The notes under the pieces: generated by a model | The model's database searches: none | Seen by the model: the letters and a program-made list of their open reading frames with translations, nothing else | Told to the model about the DNA's origin: nothing | Shown here: in pieces, positions 58,090-64,000 of the stretch | Layout of the letters: every line of letters starts with the position of its first letter | How positions within the stretch are numbered: the stretch's first letter is position 1 | Made by a program: the position numbers and the translations under genes | NCBI GenBank assembly: GCA_036788295.1 | Contig: DAIQNR010000002.1 | Coordinates: 183,699-247,698 of the forward strand | Source of the DNA: JAHQVK01 sp036788295 | Lineage (GTDB): Bacteria > Myxococcota > Kuafuiibacteriia > Kuafuiibacteriales > Kuafuiibacteriaceae | Length of the DNA stretch: 64,000 nt | Direction: 5' to 3'

Positions 58090-59247
58090 TCAGGCCTCCG
58101 GGGTGGGAAACGGTATGGACAGGGCCGCCCAGGCCGACTCTGACCGGTCGAGCTCCTCGTCGGTCACGAGGCAGGCGTCCAGAATCGACTCGATCCGGTC
58201 CTTTGGTGGGTCGATACCTATGAACACGATCCGCTGCGATGGTCGCACTCCGGCGCCGTGCTGTTCTTCTGGGGCCGCCCACTGGCCAGCGGGTCGAAGG
58301 TCGCAGATCCCGCCCGCCTGCGATAGATGGTAGGCGAGATCCTTTCGGTGGGCCGACCACAAGAAACCTTTGGCCCGGAGGATGTCGGACCATATCTCCG
58401 CCATCTCGAGGAACGCAAAGAACCGCCCCGGGTGAAACGGACGGTCGGCCCGGTAGACGAAGCTGCCCACGCCGTAGGTCTCGGACTCCGAAGTGGAGGG
58501 GGCATCGGACAGAGCATGGACCCAACCCGGACGGGCGGACGCGGCCTCGAGGTCGAAGCGCTCGGTGTTCAAGACCTCTCGAAGCGGGATCTGGCCCCGC
58601 TCGGCCTCGACGATGCGGGCCCCGGGGTTCAGCCTGCTCAGCGCGAGCTTCAGCAAATCGAGCTCGTCCCGGCCGACGAGGTCGGTCTTGTTGACCACCA
58701 GGACGTCCGCAAACTCTACTTGCTCGACGAGCAAGTGGGCGAGGTTTCGTTCGTCGTCCGGGTCCACCGAGAGCCCCCGGTCGCGCAGGGTCTCGGCATC
58801 GAAGAAATCCCTCAGAAATCGGACCGAATCGACGACGGTCACCATCGTATCGAGCCGAGCGACTCTCGACAGACTCACCCCCGGTTCGAGCTCGAACGAG
58901 AAGGTCTCTGCCACCGGAAGCGGCTCCGATACCCCCGTGGATTCGATGATCAGGTAGTCGAAACGACCCTCTTTCGCGAGCCGGGCCACCTCGACGAGCA
59001 GGTCTTCCCGCAGCGTGCAGCAGATGCAACCATTGGACATCTCCACCAGCCGCTCCTCGGTGCGGGACAGGGCGCCGCTTCGCTCGACGTCGGCGGCGTC
59101 CACGTTCAGCTCGCTCATGTCATTGACGATGACGGCGACCCGTAGGTTTTCGCGGTTGTCGAGCACGTGCTGAAGCAGCGTCGTTTTCCCAGCGCCGAGG
59201 AATCCGGACAAAACGGTGGTGGGCAGGCGAGGATCGGGGCTTTTCAT
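58090..59247 (-). CDS. COG0523 (CobW/ZigA-like) GTP-dependent metallochaperone
   Basis: A 385-residue G3E GTPase. Walker A is GFLGAGKTT (15-23), the metal-binding motif is C74-I-C76-C77 in NGCICCTL, the ESTGVSEPLP segment and NKTD follow, and the C-terminal CobW domain is long. ZigA/ZagA-type members move Zn(II) to essential zinc proteins during zinc limitation. Its neighbours (DUF1826, FAD enzyme, ZIP-permease) support zinc or related metal work. I see no Zur-like AT-rich palindrome upstream; only 19 bases separate it from the preceding gene, so its promoter may lie further upstream. Confidence 0.92.
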   Translation of the reverse strand: MKSPDPRLPTTVLSGFLGAGKTTLLQHVLDNRENLRVAVIVNDMSELNVDAADVERSGALSRTEERLVEMSNGCICCTLREDLLVEVARLAKEGRFDYLIIESTGVSEPLPVAETFSFELEPGVSLSRVARLDTMVTVVDSVRFLRDFFDAETLRDRGLSVDPDDERNLAHLLVEQVEFADVLVVNKTDLVGRDELDLLKLALSRLNPGARIVEAERGQIPLREVLNTERFDLEAASARPGWVHALSDAPSTSESETYGVGSFVYRADRPFHPGRFFAFLEMAEIWSDILRAKGFLWSAHRKDLAYHLSQAGGICDLRPAGQWAAPEEQHGAGVRPSQRIVFIGIDPPKDRIESILDACLVTDEELDRSESAWAALSIPFPTPEA

Positions 59248-59266
59248 GGCGAATCAGCGGCAGAAT

Positions 59267-60055
59267 CTAGTGGCAGTGGTCGAAGTGGCAGTCGCCGGAG
59301 CAGCAATCGGCGTTGACTCGGCACGATGCGCCGGGGCGGGCGCAGGTGGGGGGCGGCGGCTCGCCCGCCTCCACCGTCACCTCCATGGTGTACGGACCCT
59401 CTCCGATGCCGTACGGGATGACGGCGATCCCAGCGGCGCCGGCGGACCGGGCGACGAAGCTGGCCCGCTCGGCGCCGGAGGTGCCGATGCTGTAGTCGAG
59501 CGGGTCCGGTGACCCCGGGCCATACAAGAATAGATCGATGTCCATGCGCGACGGGTCGTACCTGAGGGTGACCGTGAGCTCGTCGCCCGCCTGCAGCTGC
59601 AGCACATACCAATCGGGGTTGCCAGGGCAGCTGTGGTGCTCGCTGCGTCCCGGCATCCACCGGGTCGCTTCCCTCGGGCTGTCGTTGGGCTCATGGTCGT
59701 CGTCGGGCCCGACGCAGGCTGGGATCTCGGCGCAGCGTCTTTCGGACCCGGCGCCGATTTGGGTGTAGCCGGGGTCGCATTCGCAGAACCGGCCGTTGAA
59801 TCGGCCGTGCGACCCGCACTGGGGCCGTCCGTCCTGCGGCGGCGGAGCGACCGTCACCTCATCCACCACGCAGCGGAGGCCGTCGCCGATGAAGCCTTCG
59901 TCGCAGTGGCAATGGGCGCGCTCGCTCCCGAGCTCGCCATGGAGGCGCCCGTTCGGCGCGCAGGGGTCCAAAGGGGAGGAGTCCTCCGGAGGATCGGCGT
60001 CGCCACAGGCCAAGGCCAGTACCAACACCGCCAGGCAGTGGCGAAGCGGGAGCAT
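59267..60055 (-). CDS. Lipoprotein with EGF-like and PPC-like domains
   Basis: A 262-residue exported protein with a lipobox (LALAC, Cys17). After a short linker come two EGF-like units (LDPCAPNGRL...CHCDEGFIGDGLRC and CGSHGRFNGRFCECDPGY), then a PPC-like beta domain (EPNDSPREATRW and LTVTLRYDPSRMDIDLFLYG, with GIAVIPYGIGEGPYTMEV), and a Cys-rich end (CARPGASCRVNADCCSGDCHFDHCH). It is probably a surface-exposed protein. The ATG at 60055 (MLPLRH) starts the signal. It lies between the propeller-like gene and the COG0523 GTPase gene. Confidence 0.72.
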   Translation of the reverse strand: MLPLRHCLAVLVLALACGDADPPEDSSPLDPCAPNGRLHGELGSERAHCHCDEGFIGDGLRCVVDEVTVAPPPQDGRPQCGSHGRFNGRFCECDPGYTQIGAGSERRCAEIPACVGPDDDHEPNDSPREATRWMPGRSEHHSCPGNPDWYVLQLQAGDELTVTLRYDPSRMDIDLFLYGPGSPDPLDYSIGTSGAERASFVARSAGAAGIAVIPYGIGEGPYTMEVTVEAGEPPPPTCARPGASCRVNADCCSGDCHFDHCH

Positions 60056-60106
60056 GGGAGGACGCTGACGCAGTTCGATTGCAAAAGCAACCGGTAGGCT
60101 CATCCG

Positions 60107-61483
60107 TCAGGGGCGGATAGGGAGCCAGCCCGCCACCGTCCCCTCGGGCCCGATGGACGCGACGAACAGGCTCGAGCCGGCGGCGCCGATCCGGTGGCCC
60201 TCGAGGTCACGCCGGCCGAACGGGGTCACCGGATCGCAGATTCGGCCCTCGGGCCCATGCACGAACACGACAGCCTGGTCGTCCACCCACGCCGCGCCCC
60301 CTTCGAAGGGGACCACCCGCCGAAACCCCACCACGGATGTGTCGGGGTTGCTGGCCGAGAACCATCGGCCCCGCTGGTTTCGGTACAGGAGCTGCCCGAG
60401 TTTGGTGCCGGCCAGGATCCAGCCGTCGGACGTGGGTTCGAGCGCTCGGAGACCGTTTTCGATGGGCCCCTGCCAGCCGGGGAGCACCGGCTCGTCGAAC
60501 ACGGCGTCGCCGCTGACCCGGACCGCTTCGAGCTTTCGAGCAAATCCGAGCAGCGCGCCCCCGTCGAGGTAGGCGAGGTCCTCGAAGCCTCCGTGTGCGC
60601 CGAGGTCCACGACGCCGAGCTCGAGCTCGCCGCCGGCCCCGAGGCGCACGATCCGCCCGTCGGCGAGCGCCGCGACCACCTCTTCGGCCGCTCGATCTCG
60701 AGGTCCGTCGAGGCCCCGAACCACGGCGCCGGCTTCGGCCACCGGTTGTCCTGGCTCGTCGCTCGCGGCGAGATCCGGTGAAAGACGATGGATGGCGCCG
60801 TCTCGGCTGGCGAGCCAAACCCACCCCGCGCCATCTACGAAGCCATCGGCCACCGGGGGGGCGGCGGTCCACCGCTCGGGAGGCCCCCGCGGGGGAAAAA
60901 CGTAGGAGCTCTTTAGTCCGGTGACGAGCATGCGGCCGCCGCCCAGGAGGAACACCCCGGTCGGCCTCGCCAGATCGGTCAGCGTGGTCCCGGTCTCGAT
61001 TTGCCAGCTCGGACAGGTACGACGGGGAGGGATCGACACGTTGGAGAAGCGGGAGGATGGGCCCGGGCGAAACGGCCCCGGGAGCTCTGCGACGAGCGTG
61101 GTCATCGGCGCCGGAAGGCGCCGGACGAGGGGACCGGGGCCCTCGTCCGCGGTCGGCGGTCGCTCGATGGGGCCCTCCTCCAAGTCCAGCTGCTCGAGCG
61201 TCTCGACGAAGAAGGCGGCGTGGGCGACGGTGGACCCGGCGGGTAGGAGCAGAGGGACGAGCGTGCCGTCCCGGGTGGGGTGGGCGAGGGTCCGTTCACC
61301 GGCGAGCACCACCAGGCTCTGGGCATCGCTCGGGACGGCGATGGGCACCACGACCGGGGGCTCGGCGCACGCCAGCGACGCGGTGACGCCGATCGGCGCC
61401 GTTTGCCCGATCGCTCGAAGGAAGATGCCGAAGCGAATCGGCGGCGGGCAACGCGAGCGGCTTCGACCGAATCCCGGGCTCAC
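60107..61483 (-). CDS. Exported beta-propeller-like protein
   Basis: A protein of up to 458 residues with an N-terminal hydrophobic stretch and possible lipobox near ASLACAEPP (about residue 39), then a small beta domain and a series of short beta-blade-like units (GFVDGAGWVWLASRDGAIHRLS, VVAALADGRIVRLGAGG, RALEPTSDGWILAGTKLGQLLYR), typical of beta-propellers. Function unknown. The GTG at 61483 overlaps the sortase stop (GTGA), so it is co-translated with the sortase and may be a partner in the same surface system. Confidence 0.62.
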   Translation of the reverse strand: MSPGFGRSRSRCPPPIRFGIFLRAIGQTAPIGVTASLACAEPPVVVPIAVPSDAQSLVVLAGERTLAHPTRDGTLVPLLLPAGSTVAHAAFFVETLEQLDLEEGPIERPPTADEGPGPLVRRLPAPMTTLVAELPGPFRPGPSSRFSNVSIPPRRTCPSWQIETGTTLTDLARPTGVFLLGGGRMLVTGLKSSYVFPPRGPPERWTAAPPVADGFVDGAGWVWLASRDGAIHRLSPDLAASDEPGQPVAEAGAVVRGLDGPRDRAAEEVVAALADGRIVRLGAGGELELGVVDLGAHGGFEDLAYLDGGALLGFARKLEAVRVSGDAVFDEPVLPGWQGPIENGLRALEPTSDGWILAGTKLGQLLYRNQRGRWFSASNPDTSVVGFRRVVPFEGGAAWVDDQAVVFVHGPEGRICDPVTPFGRRDLEGHRIGAAGSSLFVASIGPEGTVAGWLPIRP

Positions 61484-62073
61484 ATCCGCAGCCTACCCGA
61501 GACGGGGGCGGCTCGCTCGGGTCGGACCAAGGACGCCTGTACGACGAAGCGCCCCCGCCCGCCGGGCGTGACCGCATGAAAGGGCCAGCACGTCACGAGC
61601 GTCAGCTTGGCCGTGCTCGAGGCGCGGATGAGGTCGGTCTGCGATTCGTCCCGGACGGCGAGGGTGTCGACCACGTACCGGTGGATCTCACCATCCGCCG
61701 ACTCGAGGGTGAGGACATCGTTCGCTTCGATGGCTTCGAGCACCCGAAAATGGGTGTCTCGATGGCCGGCGATCACCACGTTGCCGGCCTCGCCCGCCTG
61801 GGCCGAGCCGGACAGGTGGCCTGGTCCGAACGCGAGGCTGCTTCCGGTGGCGCCGGCGACTACGATGAAGGATCGGCCGTGCTTTGGAAAGCCGAGGCGT
61901 GCGACCGGGTGGGTGTCGGCCCACGGCCAGGGTCGAACCAGGTGCCCGCCGCGAGAAGCCATCCACGCCCGCTCGAGTAGATGCTGAGCGACCTGGGCCT
62001 TGAGGGGGATGTAGGCCGCCTTCGAAGCGAGCAGAAGGGAGACCGCAAAGAGGGCTCGGCGAAGACAAACCAT
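61480..62073 (-). CDS. Marine-type Gram-negative sortase
   Basis: A 197-residue transpeptidase of the class D-like sortase group found in Gram-negative marine bacteria. An N-terminal signal-anchor (about 7-25) precedes the sortase barrel. The catalytic triad is His104 (GHRDTHF), Cys162 in LTLVTCWPF and Arg175 in GGRGRFVV. It should cut the target's LPxGG-like signal in the periplasm or inner membrane and attach the target covalently to an acceptor. The gene follows its target gene after 18 bases and overlaps the next gene, so the three form one operon. Confidence 0.92.
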   Translation of the reverse strand: MVCLRRALFAVSLLLASKAAYIPLKAQVAQHLLERAWMASRGGHLVRPWPWADTHPVARLGFPKHGRSFIVVAGATGSSLAFGPGHLSGSAQAGEAGNVVIAGHRDTHFRVLEAIEANDVLTLESADGEIHRYVVDTLAVRDESQTDLIRASSTAKLTLVTCWPFHAVTPGGRGRFVVQASLVRPERAAPVSGRLRM

Positions 62074-62091
62074 GGTGGTCGGCCCGTCCGG

Positions 62092-64000
62092 TCAGGCCCG
62101 CGTTCGCCGGCGCGCGGGCAGCGCGAGCGAAAGCAGGAGCAGGAGCAGGGCGAGCGTCAGCAGCGCCGGCGCGGGGGTCCCTCCGGCGGGGAGCGATGCC
62201 ATCGCAGGATCCGTGGGGCTCTTTGGACCCTCGGCGACCGTTTGCGGCAGCTCTTCGACCGCGACCAGGCTCGTGTAGGTCGAGACCAGCCCGTGGTCGA
62301 GCGCGACCCGGACGATCTCGGGCCGAACTTCGAGCTCGGGGGTCCCCATCGAGATCCGGTCGGTGAGCGACGCGATCTTCTTTCGAGCCCACAGCTTCGA
62401 GATGCCCCGCTCGGCCCGGGTCTGCCCGAGCGGGAGCGTGCGGACGAAATGGTCCGTCTTGCTCGTCCCCCGAAGCTCGATCCGCTCGACGGTCGCCGGG
62501 ACCCGCGCGGTGAGGATGAGCGGCTCACCGAGATACAGGTCCGGTATCCTCTCTGGCCATGCTTGCACCCCAGTAAGGCCCCAGTCGATCTGCAGGTCAC
62601 GGAGGACCGGGCTCTCGATCTTCGAAAACAGCGTCGCCATCTTCGCCTGGACCTCACCGAGCTGGTTGATGTGGGTGAAGGTCCCTCGCCCGAACTTGGC
62701 GGCTTGCCCCATGAACCACGAGTTGGGAGCGCTCCCGATCCCCACCGTGAACAAGCGGCGCTCCCCCAGGTTCGTCTGAATGAACCGAAAGAGCTGCTCC
62801 TCGTTGTCCACCGCGCCGTCCGTGATGAAGATGATCTGCCGGAGGATGTCCGACTCTTGGCCGGGGCTCGGCAAGGCGAGTCTCAAGGCCGACAGCATGT
62901 GGGTGCCGCCAGATGGATGGAGGGCGCGGATGAAGCGCAGCGCCTCCGACCTGCTCTTCGCGTTGACCTCGCGGGCAGATGTCCACAGGGATCTCGCCTG
63001 ATGGTTGAACTCGATGATGTTGAACCAATCCGAGGGGCCGAGCCGGGACACCGCGAACTCGACCGCGCTCTTGGCTTGCGGCAGGGAAGGCCCGGCCATC
63101 GAGCCTGAAGTATCGATGACGAAGATGATCTCCCGGGCCAACTGCGGCTTCGAGTCGGCCGAGGGCCTAGAGCACCGATCGGGCTCTACCAACGCCCCAG
63201 GCTCGTTTCCTGCGTCCCTGGCCGTCCGGTCGCCTGCGGCGACCCTCGAGGGGCGGCTCCGTCGGTTACGGGGAGTAGCCTCGGTCCGCCGCCGGACGTC
63301 CAAGAACACAGGATCCTTCGCCTGGAGGCGCCGTTCCATCCCGTTCGGTGCTCGAGGCGGGAGCACCATGAGCAAGATGTATCGATCGCTGCCGTGATCC
63401 TCGGCGAACGACGCAAAGAGCGGGGCCGCTCCTCCTCGGGCTTGCCAGGTTATTTCGAAGTCTCGCTCCGGGCGGACTTCATCGAGCTCGATCGTGGTCG
63501 TCGGATCGCCATGGGTCACTCGGATGCCATGGCTTGGGCTCTTCACCTCCCCGAGCGGAAAGCCCGCATCGAGCTCGACGCGAATCCGAGCCGACAAGCT
63601 CTCCGTCGTGCCCCTCGGGAGCGTCCGCCGCGCGGCAGGGGTGGCGAACGCGCCGGAGGCGAAGGTCGAGCTCTCGGCTCCGGCGCGAAAGTGGCGCGGG
63701 TTCACCCGCAGCGGAAAGCGGAGGCTCATGGTTCCGGAGTCGTACCGAACGACTTCCTGGTATTCGATTCGAACGAGCAGGGTTTCGTGTGCCCCCAGGT
63801 TCGCGACGCGGGTGGAGAACATGTTGGGTCGCTCCTGCTGAAGGAGGGACGCCCGTTTGCCGCTCGACTTGGCCTCCGCGAAGACCCGCTCCGCGTGGGC
63901 GCGCTCCATGATCTTTCCTTCGATGCTTCGACCGCCGATCTTCAGCCGCATGCGATCGACGGCGGACCCGGGGGGCAGAGGGAAGACGTACAGCCCGTGC
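62092..64000 (-). CDS. VIT and vWA protein with sortase signal (marine sortase target), cut by window edge
   Basis: The visible part is 635 residues, and the frame is open through the right edge, so the N-terminus lies outside. First comes a VIT (vault/inter-alpha-trypsin) domain (YVFPLPPGSAVDRM, IMERAHAERVFAEAKSSGKRASLLQQ, RPNMFSTRVANL), then a vWA domain with a full MIDAS set: DTSGS, the Thr in SGGTHML and ITDGAVD. The C-terminus is a sorting signal, LPAGGTP followed by a hydrophobic helix and RRRTR. It is the expected substrate of the neighbouring sortase. Such proteins are surface adhesins or proteins that organise a surface structure; cargo or ligand unknown. Confidence 0.93.
   Translation of the reverse strand, partial: HGLYVFPLPPGSAVDRMRLKIGGRSIEGKIMERAHAERVFAEAKSSGKRASLLQQERPNMFSTRVANLGAHETLLVRIEYQEVVRYDSGTMSLRFPLRVNPRHFRAGAESSTFASGAFATPAARRTLPRGTTESLSARIRVELDAGFPLGEVKSPSHGIRVTHGDPTTTIELDEVRPERDFEITWQARGGAAPLFASFAEDHGSDRYILLMVLPPRAPNGMERRLQAKDPVFLDVRRRTEATPRNRRSRPSRVAAGDRTARDAGNEPGALVEPDRCSRPSADSKPQLAREIIFVIDTSGSMAGPSLPQAKSAVEFAVSRLGPSDWFNIIEFNHQARSLWTSAREVNAKSRSEALRFIRALHPSGGTHMLSALRLALPSPGQESDILRQIIFITDGAVDNEEQLFRFIQTNLGERRLFTVGIGSAPNSWFMGQAAKFGRGTFTHINQLGEVQAKMATLFSKIESPVLRDLQIDWGLTGVQAWPERIPDLYLGEPLILTARVPATVERIELRGTSKTDHFVRTLPLGQTRAERGISKLWARKKIASLTDRISMGTPELEVRPEIVRVALDHGLVSTYTSLVAVEELPQTVAEGPKSPTDPAMASLPAGGTPAPALLTLALLLLLLSLALPARRRTRA

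Noticed and set aside
59248..59266. Possible Zur box before the COG0523 gene
   Set aside because: Only 19 bases separate the two genes, and no AT-rich palindrome of Zur type is seen here or in the gaps at 56202-56285 and 54636-54749.

Overview
The window is one piece of a GC-rich (around 70%), densely coding bacterial chromosome with many lipoproteins. Clues point to a Myxococcota-like (former deltaproteobacterial) Gram-negative: outer-membrane proteins (TolC, Omp85-type barrel), a marine-type Gram-negative sortase, an encapsulin with EncFtn cargo, a CHAT-TPR lipoprotein and a large Ig/PPC-repeat exoprotein. This is inferred from gene content only; there is no rRNA, tRNA or other phylogenetic marker. 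I see no insertion sequence, prophage or CRISPR array, and the window looks like ordinary chromosome.

Layout, left to right. 1-1.2 kb: end of an SrkA-like kinase coupled to a SMUG1-type uracil-DNA glycosylase, then msrA. 1.9-3.3 kb: two tandem PilZ proteins (minus). 3.3-10.1 kb: a copper/silver efflux operon, made of a small secreted Cys-rich protein, a TolC-type channel, a CusB-like adaptor with extra metal-binding domains, and a CusA pump with the full methionine triad. 10.3-16.3 kb: a surface-sugar cluster (rfbF, rfbG, GT2, NAD-dependent epimerase/reductase, cupin), convergent with a GT39-like membrane protein. 16.4-28.4 kb: lipoprotein, GNAT, amidase, the 1243-residue Ig/PPC protein, histidine phosphatase, APC permease, Omp85-like barrel, histidine kinase. 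28.4-35.0 kb: phenylacetate degradation genes paaX-A-B-C-D-E-Z on the minus strand. Divergent from paaX, 35.1-36.4 kb: the EncFtn-encapsulin iron-storage compartment. 36.4-37.7 kb: sbtA-sbtB (bicarbonate transporter and its PII-like partner). 37.8-44 kb: duplicated OmpH/Skp-like protein, CHAT-TPR lipoprotein, 5-formyl-THF cyclo-ligase, a membrane protein, and an ECF sigma/anti-sigma pair. 44.2-47.5 kb: a large protein with a degenerate GGDEF domain and a degenerate histidine kinase.

From 47.6 kb to the right edge every gene is on the minus strand, with many overlaps or tiny gaps. In transcription order from the right edge these are a VIT/vWA sortase substrate (cut by the edge), its sortase, two secreted proteins, a COG0523 zinc-type GTPase, an FAD/NAD(P) oxidoreductase, a DUF1826 protein, an outer-surface lipoprotein, a ZIP-ArsP-like fusion permease with a histidine-repeat tail, an NTT nucleotide transporter fused to HEAT repeats, and a BtuF-like lipoprotein group.

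The strongest candidate for an undescribed system is the metal-handling module at about 52.8-59.2 kb (GTPase, FAD enzyme, DUF1826 with an apparent HxD...H iron site, lipoprotein, two-domain permease). Next are the divergent paa/encapsulin control region with a perfect palindrome and the sortase locus.
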